From Thermoplasmata archaeon (GTDB taxonomy: Archaea; Thermoplasmatota; Thermoplasmata; Methanomassiliicoccales; Methanomethylophilaceae): 64,000 nt of DNA. Positions 32,430 to 40,912 of this stretch are shown here, in pieces. The notes beneath the pieces were generated by a model, which was given only the letters and a program-made list of their open reading frames with translations, was not told the DNA's origin and made no database searches. Location: the NCBI GenBank assembly GCA_015063125.1, contig SUTB01000001.1, forward strand, positions 682,001 through 746,000. Direction: 5' to 3'. Made by a program: the position numbers and the translations under genes. Numbering within the stretch: position 1 is the first letter of the stretch; each line of letters begins with the position of its first letter.

Positions 32430-33752
32430 TCACAGTTTCTTCTTCACCTTCTTTGCCTCTGCAGCGACACACTGCATAGGTCTGGCGAACTCCTCGACGT
32501 CTCCAAAGACCTCTTTGAAGAGACCGGATGTGGCCTCTGCGGAGAAGGTCTGTGTTCCTCCATCGAGACAGTTGGCGGCTGTTACTGCAGGGATGAGAAC
32601 TCCCTTCGAGTGCCTGGTTACGACGTGGTTTCCGTGGAACAGACCAGGTCCTCCTCCTCCGTAAATGGAGTGAGAGAAGAATGACATACCGACTCCTACT
32701 CCCTCGGAACGACCGTAGTCGACACCAGGAAGTCCGGACTCGTGCTCGAGCAGATCGTTGTAGTACAGGACGGTTCCGGGAACTCCCTGTGCTGCCCTTG
32801 CTGCTCCGATGTTGACCATAACTGCTGCGACCATTCCGGTTGCTGCGTATGCGTTCCAGAGAGGGAGATCCTTTGTCGTGTAGACTTTGTATCCGCTGGG
32901 GAGTGTCTCCTTCACTTTGATGACGCCGTCGGCAATTGCCCTGTCCATTAGGGACTCGATAACAGTTCCGACAGTTCCGGTCTTTCCGTTCTTCTTGACA
33001 AGTGTGTAAAGCATGTTGTTGGCGTTGAGTCCCTCGTATGCGAGAGCGAGAAGTCCTCCCCTCTCGAAGTTTCCGATAAGGTCTCCCATCTCGTAGGATC
33101 CGCACTGCTCGAAGATAGCCGAGAGGGCTGTTCCCTGCATTGCGTTCCTGTTGACGAGAGCAACAACGTGGTTTGCCATGATGTTCCTGAGTGCGAATCC
33201 AGCACCCTCGTTGTTCTGGGGAACCTCGAGGATTGACTTGACGTTTGCGCCCTGGAATGTGATGGTCTGGGGGTATCTTCCCCAAACGGCTGCCTTAACC
33301 ATGTTGGCCTCATACATCGGAATCTTGAACTCATCGATGATGGCCTCTGTAACGGCTGCTGCAACCGATGTGAATCCTGTTGTGTACTCGATTCCAGCGT
33401 CCATCCTTGCTTCAGGTACAATGACGACGAGCCTGTTGCCCTTAACGGTAACCTCTGTACCGTCGCCGTCGAAGACCTGGACCTTCTCTTTTACGATCTT
33501 GGCGATCTTGTTCGCGTTCTTGACAAGAGCGATGTCGATCTCTTTTCCTTTGATCATCGCGCCTGCTACTGCACCGGACTTGAGACCCTTCTCAATTCCA
33601 GCGAGGTCGACTGCGATTGTCCTCTTTGTCAGAGACACGATCTTCTTGATCGCTTCGTTGCGCAACGGACTGATGGCCTCCAACGGAATGTCTTTCGCGA
33701 TGCGCTTTCCGTTGTCGTCATACAAGTCAATTACGTCCTCGTATTTTGGCAT
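32430..33752 (-). CDS. mcrB: Methyl-coenzyme M reductase beta subunit
   Basis: A 440-residue subunit, first gene of the mcr operon, beginning MPKYEDVIDLYDDNGKRI. The C-terminal half has the active-site loops of McrB (FFSHSIYGGGGPGLFHGNHV, with Phe and Tyr residues lining the substrate channel). A strong AAGGAGGT ribosome site precedes the ATG at 33752. McrC, which lies inside this operon in many methanogens, is found instead behind atwA here. Confidence 0.98.
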   Translation of the reverse strand: MPKYEDVIDLYDDNGKRIAKDIPLEAISPLRNEAIKKIVSLTKRTIAVDLAGIEKGLKSGAVAGAMIKGKEIDIALVKNANKIAKIVKEKVQVFDGDGTEVTVKGNRLVVIVPEARMDAGIEYTTGFTSVAAAVTEAIIDEFKIPMYEANMVKAAVWGRYPQTITFQGANVKSILEVPQNNEGAGFALRNIMANHVVALVNRNAMQGTALSAIFEQCGSYEMGDLIGNFERGGLLALAYEGLNANNMLYTLVKKNGKTGTVGTVIESLMDRAIADGVIKVKETLPSGYKVYTTKDLPLWNAYAATGMVAAVMVNIGAARAAQGVPGTVLYYNDLLEHESGLPGVDYGRSEGVGVGMSFFSHSIYGGGGPGLFHGNHVVTRHSKGVLIPAVTAANCLDGGTQTFSAEATSGLFKEVFGDVEEFARPMQCVAAEAKKVKKKL

Positions 33753-33780
33753 TTCATACCTCCTTGTTCAATAATTTTCT

Positions 33781-33800
33781 GCGAAATATCGCTATTTCGC
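33781..33800 (-). promoter_or_regulatory. 5' leader hairpin of the mcr operon
   Basis: A perfect 8-bp stem GCGAAATA/TATTTCGC closing on GCGA (GNRA tetraloop on the minus strand), about 30 bases before the mcrB start. With the TATA-like CTTATATTC at 33833-33841 as promoter it would sit in the transcribed leader. It could protect the transcript 5' region or tune translation. Confidence 0.45.
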
Positions 33801-33832
33801 ATACCCCTTGCGTGCGGAAGTATATTTTTTCT

Positions 33833-33841
33833 GAATATAAG
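33833..33841 (-). promoter_or_regulatory. Probable TATA box of the mcr operon
   Basis: Minus-strand CTTATATTC lies about 85 bases before the mcrB ATG. A second candidate, AAATATAC, lies near 33822-33829. The flanking spacer 33842-34003 contains an AT-rich tract and a copy of the TTGGATGTATCC motif at 33961. Confidence 0.5.
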
Positions 33842-33960
33842 GGAGATGGTTTGCTGGCTAACTGAAGTGCTGTTAAATCTATGGTTTTTAGGTGTCAAAT
33901 CGCCATTTTCTGCCAAAATCAAAAGTGGTTTCAATGGGTTTTATTTAATGATTTGGTGAG

Positions 33961-33973
33961 TTGGATGTATCCT
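33961..33973. repeat. Dyad motif copy 3, TTGGATGTATCCT
   Basis: Identical over 13 bases to the copy at 5292 in the mtm control region. It lies in the spacer upstream of the mcr promoter and downstream of the DUF169 gene. On the minus strand a TATA-like TATATAAAT lies about 14 bases before it. Confidence 0.45.
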
Positions 33974-34003
33974 CTTTTTCCATTTATATACTGTAGCAAA
34001 AAG

Positions 34004-34035
34004 GGAGAATCGGAGTAACACTACCCCGATTCTCC
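34004..34035 (-). terminator. Terminator of the DUF169 gene
   Basis: A perfect 10-bp stem (GGAGAATCGG / CCGATTCTCC) with a 12-base loop, followed on the minus strand by CTTTTTGC, nine bases after the DUF169 stop. Confidence 0.75.
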
Positions 34036-34044
34036 GCGAAAAGA

Positions 34045-34755
34045 TCACTCTCTCTTCGCCTTCTGCATGACGCCTTCGTTGTACTTCTTGAGGTGTCCGA
34101 CGAAGCCCGGGATCATGTTGTAAGGTATGCCGCAAGCCATCTCGTCGGGGCGCATATCGGTCTTCTTCCTGCAGCCGAAGCATCCCAAGGAGATATTCGG
34201 AAGACCGGTGCATACGGGCATCGCAACTACATCCTCACAAGCGCATTGGAAGGGCGATGTGCTGAACTCGACACGTCCTCCTTTCTCTGCTGTGGTGAGG
34301 GGTACGATCCAATAGATCCTTTCGGGGATATCGTCGATGGCGACCACATCAGGCTCGAAATCTGCGTCCTTGAGGGGGCAGACGATCTCGCCTATGGTCT
34401 TGAACGGCACGATCTTACGATCCGTGATCATCTTACCGGCAGCCTGGATAGTGTCGTGCATGCCGATACCTGCGTGAAATTCCCCAGACTTGATCTTGTC
34501 TGAGGTCTCCACCATGTTCAGCGCGGATGCTCCGACCATGCAGCTGTGGCAGGCCAGTGGCATCTTGAAGGATGCTCCGTCCTTGGCCCTGAATATGGCC
34601 TGGCAGTGACTCTGCTGCTCAGTGGGCTCGTTGTATCCCTCAGGGAACTCCTCTCCCTCTTTGACAAGCTTGATGGCCACAGGCTCATGGCGCAACTTCA
34701 TGACTTCCTTCATGACCTCTGCGTATTCCTTGTTCTTCTCGAGAAATTCTGACAT
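34045..34755 (-). CDS. DUF169 family protein
   Basis: A 236-residue protein of the DUF169 family, common in methanogens and anaerobes. Visible features are RHEPVAIKLVKEGEEFPEGY near the start, a Cys-rich middle (LACHSCMVGASALNM) and CFGCRKKTDMRPDEMACGIP near the end, which may bind metal or cluster. The biochemical role is unknown. ATG 34755 gives MSEFLEKNKEYAEVMK; a start seven codons upstream is less likely. It stands between the methyltransferase gene at 34841 and the mcr promoter, each with its own terminator. Confidence 0.82.
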   Translation of the reverse strand: MSEFLEKNKEYAEVMKEVMKLRHEPVAIKLVKEGEEFPEGYNEPTEQQSHCQAIFRAKDGASFKMPLACHSCMVGASALNMVETSDKIKSGEFHAGIGMHDTIQAAGKMITDRKIVPFKTIGEIVCPLKDADFEPDVVAIDDIPERIYWIVPLTTAEKGGRVEFSTSPFQCACEDVVAMPVCTGLPNISLGCFGCRKKTDMRPDEMACGIPYNMIPGFVGHLKKYNEGVMQKAKRE

Positions 34756-34809
34756 GAGGTGGGAATGCCCATCCACACTATAAACCTATAATGATAAGAA
34801 ATAGGGGAA

Positions 34810-34827
34810 CCCCCCGGTTAAGGGGGG
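34810..34827 (-). terminator. Terminator of the coenzyme M methyltransferase gene
   Basis: Six G-C pairs (CCCCCC/GGGGGG) with a 6-base loop, about 13 bases after the stop codon on the minus strand. Confidence 0.65.
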
Positions 34828-34840
34828 AATGAGTTTGAAA

Positions 34841-35878
34841 TCAGAGAGACTTAATGGCGTTAACCATTGCGGTGTAGTTCTCGTCGGGTGTTCCGGGTGC
34901 GATACCGCATCCAGAGGAGATGATGTTGAATCCGGCCTTTGCAGAGCGGATTGCAGCCTCCTTACACTGCTCAGGTGTTCCCTGGAACAGAGGCATAACT
35001 GATCCGACGTTTCCAACCATACAGGTCTTTCCGCCGACCTTTCCGCAAGCGACTTCGGGCTCGACCTTCTCCTCGATGGAGATTCCGGTGACTCCGGTTG
35101 CGACCATCATCTCAAGGATGGGCTCGGTGTTTCCACAGATGTGGAGGATGGAGTACTTGTCGTTTCCGGGCTTGAGTGCAGGACCGACGTACTGTCCGAC
35201 GTACTGGTCGAACATGTCGGGTGCGAGCATGTCGGTGGATCCGGTAGGCTCCGAGCACTGAACGACGTCTGCTCCGGCTGCCCACAGGGCCTCGGTGTAT
35301 GTCCTTACGTAGGGGGTCATGTACTTGAGCCACTTCGCGACATCGTCGGGGCACATGAGGATTCCGAAGATGATGTTCTCTGTGTTGCACAGGTTTCCGG
35401 TGAGTGTGATGACTCCGGTGTTTCCTGCGATGACGGGGTACTCGGATCCGTACTTCTCCTTCAGGATCTTGACGGAATCGATGACGACCTTGGGCCTTCC
35501 CTTGCTGATCATTTCCTCGGGCTTGATGAGCTTCTCTTCGAGGTTGTCGAACTCGCCCATCATTGCATCGAAGTGCAGGGGGTGCTCCTTGATCATGGGT
35601 GCTGCATCCTTCTTGTCGACTGCGACTGTTGCTCCGAGGCACTCGGTCTCTGCTGTCAGACAGAATGCGGCCCTGACTCCCTCGGCACCGTTGACGGTTG
35701 CCTGGGCTGCTGCCAGTGTTGCCATGAGGTTGGGATCTTTGTGTGCGTCAGGCCATGCTGCTCCGACTTTGTCCATCTGTGCAACTGTTGCTGACTGTGT
35801 AAATACTGCGACTGGGGGTCTGTCAAGGGACTCCTGTTTCAGTGCAGCAAGTACTCTCTCTCTAGGTGTCATTGCCAT
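34841..35878 (-). CDS. mtbA: Methylcobalamin:coenzyme M methyltransferase (MtbA/MtaA family)
   Basis: This enzyme transfers the methyl group from methylated corrinoid proteins such as MtmC to coenzyme M. The 345-residue UroD-fold protein shows the zinc ligands of the family, His and Cys in LHICGNTEP (about residue 230) and a Cys in SSGCGIAPGTPDEN near the C-terminus. ATG 35878 (MAMTPRERVLAALKQESLDR) has the ribosome site AGGAG, and a TATA box (TTATATAG, 35912-35919) lies too close for the longer upstream frame to be real. MtbA (methylamines) and MtaA (methanol) are hard to separate by eye; the methylamine context favours MtbA. Confidence 0.88.
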   Translation of the reverse strand: MAMTPRERVLAALKQESLDRPPVAVFTQSATVAQMDKVGAAWPDAHKDPNLMATLAAAQATVNGAEGVRAAFCLTAETECLGATVAVDKKDAAPMIKEHPLHFDAMMGEFDNLEEKLIKPEEMISKGRPKVVIDSVKILKEKYGSEYPVIAGNTGVITLTGNLCNTENIIFGILMCPDDVAKWLKYMTPYVRTYTEALWAAGADVVQCSEPTGSTDMLAPDMFDQYVGQYVGPALKPGNDKYSILHICGNTEPILEMMVATGVTGISIEEKVEPEVACGKVGGKTCMVGNVGSVMPLFQGTPEQCKEAAIRSAKAGFNIISSGCGIAPGTPDENYTAMVNAIKSL

Positions 35879-35911
35879 AATGAAAACTCCTGATGTTTGC
35901 ATACCTTTCAT

Positions 35912-35919
35912 CCTATATA
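35912..35919 (-). promoter_or_regulatory. TATA box of the coenzyme M methyltransferase gene
   Basis: Minus-strand TTATATAG lies about 35-40 bases before the chosen ATG at 35878, giving a short leader that holds the AGGAG ribosome site. Confidence 0.6.
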
Positions 35920-35988
35920 AGAAAAGAGGGAAGTTATAGACCGCAGTTATGACCATAGCTTAACTTTTAGGGCTTGTTGGGTGCCATC

Positions 35989-36013
35989 CGAGTTGTATGT
36001 ATCCGCCAACTCG
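35989..36013. repeat. Inverted repeat containing a near-copy of the dyad motif
   Basis: CGAGTTG (35989-35995) and CAACTCG (36007-36013) enclose 11 bases; the stretch TTGTATGTATCCG (35993-36005) differs at one of the first 12 positions from the motif seen at 5292 and 33961. It lies between the coenzyme M methyltransferase promoter and the end of the phosphoesterase gene, so it could be an operator or a transcript-end hairpin. Confidence 0.45.
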
Positions 36014-36019
36014 TTTTCA

Positions 36020-36742
36020 TCACAATGTGACGTCAGAAATGTCTGCCAGGGTCCCCAGGTCCATCAGTCCCATGTCCGTAACGCCGTAAAGACGGGCGTT
36101 GGGGTAGTCCGCATCCTTCAATGCGGGGGCCATGACCGCATCCTTGTCAAGGACAAGATCGTTTCCCGAGGCGAATGGGCTGAAAGGCGGAAGGACGATC
36201 ACACCCTCCTTCTCCGCATGGACGAAGCATTGAATCTTCAGGCCGCCGCCCACGCTCCCCGGGATCCTCACGGAAGGGTGCTCGTGCCCTATTATAACCG
36301 GTCTCACACCGGAATCCACATGCCCGTGCTCCAGGCGGAAGCCCATTATATCGATGTAATCGACCACCAGGAATCCGAGATCGGCCACGATGTTCTGCAG
36401 ATAATTGTCGTGGTTTCCTTTGATGGCTACGACCTGCGCCGCCTCGGCAAGAAGGTTGAATATCTTCCTGACCTCCTTCTTCTCCTCGTAACCGGCACGC
36501 TTGAAGTCGTGCTTAATGTCCCCGAGGAGAACGATCCTCTTCGGTTCGTACCTGGACAATATGTCGTTGAGGCATTCCCTTATGGATTCGGTATTGATGC
36601 GTGGAAGGTACATCCCCTCCTGCTCGAGCGCCCTCTCGTAACCTAGATGAAGGTCTCCGAGAACAACCGTGGGGCCTTCATCGAGGACCAGACACCTGTC
36701 GCTGGTGATCCTCACTCCCGGCAGTATCTCCTTGGCCCTCAT
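36020..36742 (-). CDS. Metallophosphoesterase, SbcD/Mre11-related archaeal type
   Basis: A 240-residue calcineurin-like phosphoesterase with the metal-binding motifs in order: GDLHLGYERALEQEG (residues about 28-42), GDIKHD, GNHDN and GHEHPS. This is the pattern of the archaeal SbcD-related phosphoesterases often found next to repair genes. The substrate is unknown, possibly nucleic acid. ATG 36742 (MRAKEILPGVRITSDRCL) fits the family N-terminus; 21 upstream codons in frame are non-homologous. It is divergent from the RNase H-like gene at 36794. Confidence 0.82.
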   Translation of the reverse strand: MRAKEILPGVRITSDRCLVLDEGPTVVLGDLHLGYERALEQEGMYLPRINTESIRECLNDILSRYEPKRIVLLGDIKHDFKRAGYEEKKEVRKIFNLLAEAAQVVAIKGNHDNYLQNIVADLGFLVVDYIDIMGFRLEHGHVDSGVRPVIIGHEHPSVRIPGSVGGGLKIQCFVHAEKEGVIVLPPFSPFASGNDLVLDKDAVMAPALKDADYPNARLYGVTDMGLMDLGTLADISDVTL

Positions 36743-36793
36743 GACCGCCCTTAGAGAATAGGGATTAAAACCGTTTACGCATATGCGGGAGCG

Positions 36794-37555
36794 ATGATCG
36801 AACACACCTTCCAGATTCTGCCTTCAGTGGGTGCCAAGAAGGAGAGGAGCATCTGGGAATCGGGCATACTTGATTGGGACGATTTCCTATCGTCCGACAG
36901 CATCGGCTGCGTCAAGCCTGCCCTGAAGGAGAAATCGGATCCGATCATCATGCAGGCTGCGGAACTTCTGAAGGAAGAGAATGCCTGCGCATTGTCCGAT
37001 CTTGTGCCCAAATCTGAGCATTGGAGGATGTACGACCGCTTCAAGGACGATGCAGCATACCTCGATATCGAGACCGACGGTCTGAGCAGGGATGCGCTCG
37101 TCACGGTGGTCACGGTCCATAGGAAGGATAGGACTTACACTCTGACGGAGGGATTCGACCTGGATTCCGAATCACTGTCGGATGCCCTGAAGGGTGCGAA
37201 GATGCTCGTCACGTTCAACGGGAGCTGCTTCGATGTTCCCGTTCTAAGGAACAGCTTCCCCGAGGTGGATTTCGATATCCCTCAGTACGACCTACGCTTC
37301 GCATCGAGGAAGGTGGGATTCAAGGGAGGACTGAAACCCCTGGAGATCGAGCTCGGCATAACAAGGGCCGAGGAGATCGAGGGAGTGGACGGCGCTGAGG
37401 CCGTCCATCTTTGGCATATGTGGAAGAGGCACGGTGACGAGGATGCACTGAACATCCTGCAGGAATACAACCGTGCAGATACCATCAATCTCGAATACAT
37501 CGCCGGAGTGATCTACGGCAAACTCGTGAGGGAACATGCCGGATACAAATGGTGA
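36794..37555 (+). CDS. RNase H-like 3'-5' exonuclease domain protein (YprB type)
   Basis: A 253-residue protein. After about 85 N-terminal residues comes an exonuclease fold with acidic motifs AYLDIETDGLS (Exo I, about residue 88), LVTFNGSCFDVPVLRNSF (Exo II) and a C-terminal region with EYNRADTINLEY (Exo III-like Asp). This is the pattern of YprB/RNase_H_2 family predicted nucleases. It overlaps the following RecJ-like gene by 20 bases, so the two are probably co-expressed in DNA or RNA processing. Confidence 0.8.
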   Translation: MIEHTFQILPSVGAKKERSIWESGILDWDDFLSSDSIGCVKPALKEKSDPIIMQAAELLKEENACALSDLVPKSEHWRMYDRFKDDAAYLDIETDGLSRDALVTVVTVHRKDRTYTLTEGFDLDSESLSDALKGAKMLVTFNGSCFDVPVLRNSFPEVDFDIPQYDLRFASRKVGFKGGLKPLEIELGITRAEEIEGVDGAEAVHLWHMWKRHGDEDALNILQEYNRADTINLEYIAGVIYGKLVREHAGYKW

Positions 37556-38948
37556 CCTTGGACGTATGGAGCGCGACCTGGCCACTGCGGCTGCGGGCCT
37601 CAAGAAGGCGAAGAGCATACTCATCGTCTCCCACATAGATGCGGACGGGATAACGGCCGGTTCCATCGCGACGATAACGGCCGACCGTCTCGGAGCGGAG
37701 CACCGCACTGTTTTCGTGCCTAAGATCACCGAGGAGACCATCGCTATGGTCAATGACGCTCCGGAGGACTACGTTTGGATCTGCGACCTCGGAAGCGGAT
37801 ACCTGTCCGAATTCTCCAGGTCCAATCTTGTGATCACCGATCATCACGTTCCCGATCCCAAATGGAGGAAGAAGCAGACATCTCTGGACAACTTCGTATC
37901 CGTGGACCATCTCAATCCCCACGTGTACGGGTTCGACGGCTCCTTCGAGACCTGCGGTGCAGGTATGACCTATCTGTTATCGAAGGCAGTGGATCCCGCC
38001 AATATCGATCTCGCCTACCTCGCCATAGTCGGTGCGGTGGGGGACTTCCAGGACACCAATCAATCCAAGCTCGTCAGCATAAACCGCATGATAGTCAACG
38101 ATGCCGTCGCGAACGACGACCTGGTGATAGAGCAGGACCTGAGGCTCTTCGGAAGGGAGACCCGCCCCATCATACAGTTCTTCCAATACTGCAACGAGCC
38201 CCGCTTGGAAGGGCTCACGGACAACCCCAACGGATGCATGGACATGCTGGAGTTCCTGCACGTCCCGCTCAAGAAGAACGGCGAATGGAGGTCTTGGAAC
38301 GATCTGGACCCCTCGGAGAAGGAGAGGGTTACGGATAACGTTCTGGAGCTTGTGTGCCTCGAGGACCAGAAGAGGATCTATGGGGAGGTCTACACCCTGC
38401 CGAAGTTCGAACACGGGACCGGACTCAGGGATGCTAAGGAATTCGCCACCGTCCTGAACTCCTGCGGAAGATACGACGATGCGGAGACAGGGATGAGGAT
38501 ATGCTGCGGGGACACGACCGCGCTGAAGGATGCGGAGAAGAACCGTGCCGACCACAGGAGGCACATCTCGTCAGCGTTATCTTACGTTAAGGACAACCAT
38601 CTGATCAGGGAGCGCAGGTTCATCCAGTACTTCGATGCCGGGGATAAGATAAGGGACACTGTGGTCGGTATCGTGGCCGGTATGCTCTTGAACTCTCCCG
38701 AATGCAGGCACAACCTGCCGATAATCGCCTTCGTCGATTCGGATGACGGCGTGAAGGTCTCCGCCAGGGCGAACAGGGATCTGGTCGACAGGGGCCTGGA
38801 CCTCTCTGTGGTTATGAAGACCGCCTCCGGACTCGTTGGAGGGTACGGCGGAGGTCACAGCGTCGCTGCGGGAGCGACCATTCCGGAAGAAAAGAAGGAG
38901 GAGTTCCTCGACATAGTCGAGGATATTGTCTCCTCCCAGGTGAATTGA
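37536..38948 (+). CDS. Archaeal RecJ-like DHH phosphoesterase
   Basis: A 470-residue single-strand-specific exonuclease-type protein of the DHH/DHHA1 superfamily. Metal-binding motifs are SHIDADGITAG (about residue 32), DLGSGY and ITDHHVPD (the DHH motif, about residue 101). The C-terminal DHHA1 signature is GYGGGHSVAAGA. Archaeal members include GINS-associated nuclease (GAN), linking them to replication and repair, and 3'-5' RNA/DNA exonucleases. ATG 37536 overlaps the previous gene; ATG 37566 (MERDLATAAAGL) is an alternative start after its stop. Confidence 0.88.
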   Translation: MPDTNGDLGRMERDLATAAAGLKKAKSILIVSHIDADGITAGSIATITADRLGAEHRTVFVPKITEETIAMVNDAPEDYVWICDLGSGYLSEFSRSNLVITDHHVPDPKWRKKQTSLDNFVSVDHLNPHVYGFDGSFETCGAGMTYLLSKAVDPANIDLAYLAIVGAVGDFQDTNQSKLVSINRMIVNDAVANDDLVIEQDLRLFGRETRPIIQFFQYCNEPRLEGLTDNPNGCMDMLEFLHVPLKKNGEWRSWNDLDPSEKERVTDNVLELVCLEDQKRIYGEVYTLPKFEHGTGLRDAKEFATVLNSCGRYDDAETGMRICCGDTTALKDAEKNRADHRRHISSALSYVKDNHLIRERRFIQYFDAGDKIRDTVVGIVAGMLLNSPECRHNLPIIAFVDSDDGVKVSARANRDLVDRGLDLSVVMKTASGLVGGYGGGHSVAAGATIPEEKKEEFLDIVEDIVSSQVN

Positions 38949-38955
38949 GTTTTGT

Positions 38956-39876
38956 TCAGCCCTTCATCAGGGTGTACAGGACTGCCTTCTGTGCGTGCAG
39001 CCTGTTCTCTGCCTGATCGAAGACCACGCTGTGGGGTCCTTCCATGACCTCGTTGGTGATCTCCTGACCGCGATGTGCGGGAAGGCAGTGCATTACGATG
39101 CATGTGGGCTTCGCCAATGCGACGATGTCGTCGTTGATCTGGTAGGGCTTGAAGATCCTGATGGCCTCTTCCTCGGACGTGGTGTCTCCCATGGAGATCC
39201 ATGTGTCCGTGTACAGGACATCGGCATCCACGCAGGCCTTCTCGGGCTCATGGGATGCGATGATCTTGGATCCGTTGGCCTCGGCGATCTTAGTGGCGTT
39301 CCACATGATCTCCGCGTTGGGCATCCTGATAGCAGGACAGCATGCCACCATATCGATTCCCATGATAGCGCATGCGTAGAGCAGGGAGTTGCAGACGTTG
39401 TTTCCGTCTCCAAGGTACACGAGCTTCTTTCCCCTGAATCCTCCGAGCTTCTCCTTGATTGTGACCATATCGGCCAATGCCTGGCAGGGGTGCTCGAGGT
39501 TGTCCAGTCCGCTGACTACGGGAACGGATGCCCAGTCTCCGAGCTTGTCCATCATCTTGTAGTCATTCGCACGGTACATGATGGCGTGGACGAAGCGGCT
39601 CATGACGCGGGCCGTGTCCTCCATGGTCTCGCTGTGGACTCCGATCTGCATCTTGGACTCGTCCAGATAGACTGCGTGTCCTCCGAGCTCGGTGATCGCC
39701 ACATCGAAGGAGATCCTGGTCCTTGTGCTGGGCTTCTCGAAGATCATACCGAGGGACTTTCCCTTCAGGGGGTCTCCGTGGTGTCCGCGCTCTGCCTTGA
39801 GCTTGATTGCGAGGTCGACAAGGTCGGGCCACTCGTCCTTCATGTCGACTACCGAAATCAGATTCTTCTTTGCCAT
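38956..39876 (-). CDS. argF: Ornithine carbamoyltransferase
   Basis: Forms citrulline from ornithine and carbamoyl phosphate in arginine synthesis. The 306-residue protein carries the carbamoyl phosphate loop EKPSTRTRISFDVA (STRTR), HPCQALADM (HPxQ) and the ornithine/Cys loop HCLPAHRGQE. Its length is normal for an anabolic enzyme. The TATA-like AT stretch near 39895-39905 lies close to the ATG, so the start is nearly leaderless. It is convergent with the RecJ-like gene and not clustered with other arg genes. Confidence 0.96.
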   Translation of the reverse strand: MAKKNLISVVDMKDEWPDLVDLAIKLKAERGHHGDPLKGKSLGMIFEKPSTRTRISFDVAITELGGHAVYLDESKMQIGVHSETMEDTARVMSRFVHAIMYRANDYKMMDKLGDWASVPVVSGLDNLEHPCQALADMVTIKEKLGGFRGKKLVYLGDGNNVCNSLLYACAIMGIDMVACCPAIRMPNAEIMWNATKIAEANGSKIIASHEPEKACVDADVLYTDTWISMGDTTSEEEAIRIFKPYQINDDIVALAKPTCIVMHCLPAHRGQEITNEVMEGPHSVVFDQAENRLHAQKAVLYTLMKG

Positions 39877-39998
39877 GAAGGTGCGTCATTATTACTGTAT
39901 TTAAAAAATGATGGTAAGAGAGGATTTGGGTTATTGGGGCCGGCAATCCGACTATAGCCGGACCCTTGTTCCAAGAACAGTTATTGGTTAACTCCCAT

Positions 39999-40520
39999 TC
40001 AATATTTGTTTTTCGATAATGAGAGCTGCCATGCCCCTATCAGGATCATGGCCATTGTTATAACCAACACCAGGATGGGGGCGGCGATTGAGCCCGAATT
40101 GGCTGGATCGATGAAACTGATCGGAACGTTCACCGTGGTTATGTAAATCTTCAAAGGATAGGTCATGGGAGCGAAGATTGCTATGAGGTATGAGACGAGG
40201 TACAGCACTGCCCCGCCCTTTGCCCACAAGGAGTTGACTGCTCCCAACAGGATCATCAATACCGATATGACGAACAATACAAGCAGCAACACTCCAGGGA
40301 TGCTGCCGTCGAAGATACTGATGCCGTCAGCGATGAGTTTGTAGATTGTCGCGCTTTCCAAGGGTAACGAATACTCACTCTCTCCCAGGTACAGAGGGTA
40401 GTTGTATCCGAACACCATGAAGATCACCATGGCCACTGCCGCGATTAGGAAGACGATTCCAATCCAACGGCGTGATGAATCATCTAGATTCTGATTCCCG
40501 TATTTCCTCCAGTTAGTCAT
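39999..40520 (-). CDS. Predicted integral membrane protein, four transmembrane segments
   Basis: The 173 residues include four hydrophobic stretches, roughly 21-40 (WIGIVFLIAAVAMVIFMVFG), 83-107 (IPGVLLLVLFVISVLMILLG), 114-135 and 148-168. The first and second are separated by an extracellular-type loop. No family is recognised. ATG 40520 (MTNWRKYGNQ) is preferred to one 16 codons upstream, which falls in the AT-rich promoter sequence. It is a lone gene. The following 40521-40807 spacer contains promoter sequence for tRNA-His and nothing else I can identify. Confidence 0.65.
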   Translation of the reverse strand: MTNWRKYGNQNLDDSSRRWIGIVFLIAAVAMVIFMVFGYNYPLYLGESEYSLPLESATIYKLIADGISIFDGSIPGVLLLVLFVISVLMILLGAVNSLWAKGGAVLYLVSYLIAIFAPMTYPLKIYITTVNVPISFIDPANSGSIAAPILVLVITMAMILIGAWQLSLSKNKY

Positions 40521-40807
40521 GATTGCGGATTTATATACTCGTTTATAAAGTATTGCGATACTGAACACCGTTCAGCTCCGCATTGTCTCATACTCTATAG
40601 TCGGTGCTTCAAAATTATATCAAAAATCGATGACAACACCACTGAAATGGTACGCGAGAAAATATCCGTCGCCCTTAGGCATCATAAGTTCATTGGACTA
40701 GTCCCTTGTTACCCTGGCGTTTTTCATAGATTCAGCATAGGTTTCCAACAGGATGATGAATCCCGATATGTTTATGTAAGGGAATCTGATTGCCCGAATT
40801 ACAAAAT

Positions 40808-40882
40808 GGCCGGGATAGGGTAGCTTGGTTATCCTAGGGGACTGTGGATCCCTTGACTCGGGTTCAAATCTCGGTCCCGGCC
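40808..40882 (+). tRNA. tRNA-His (anticodon GUG)
   Basis: Cloverleaf: acceptor GCCGGGA/TCCCGGC with an extra 5' G (G-1, base 40808) opposite discriminator C, the identity element of tRNA-His. The D stem is GGGT/TCCT-type, the anticodon stem GGGGA/TCCCT has loop CTGTGGA (anticodon GUG), and the T arm is TCGGG-TTCAAAT-CTCGG. There is no intron. The full CCA is not encoded (CCT follows). The rtcB start codon lies only about 30 bases downstream. Confidence 0.95.
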
Positions 40883-40912
40883 CCTATTGTGTTTCTAATC
40901 TGGTGCATCATC

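Noticed and set aside
40569-40807. Possible small gene or RNA between the membrane protein gene and tRNA-His
   Set aside because: No frame with coding character and no convincing structure; only weak promoter-like sequence before the tRNA.
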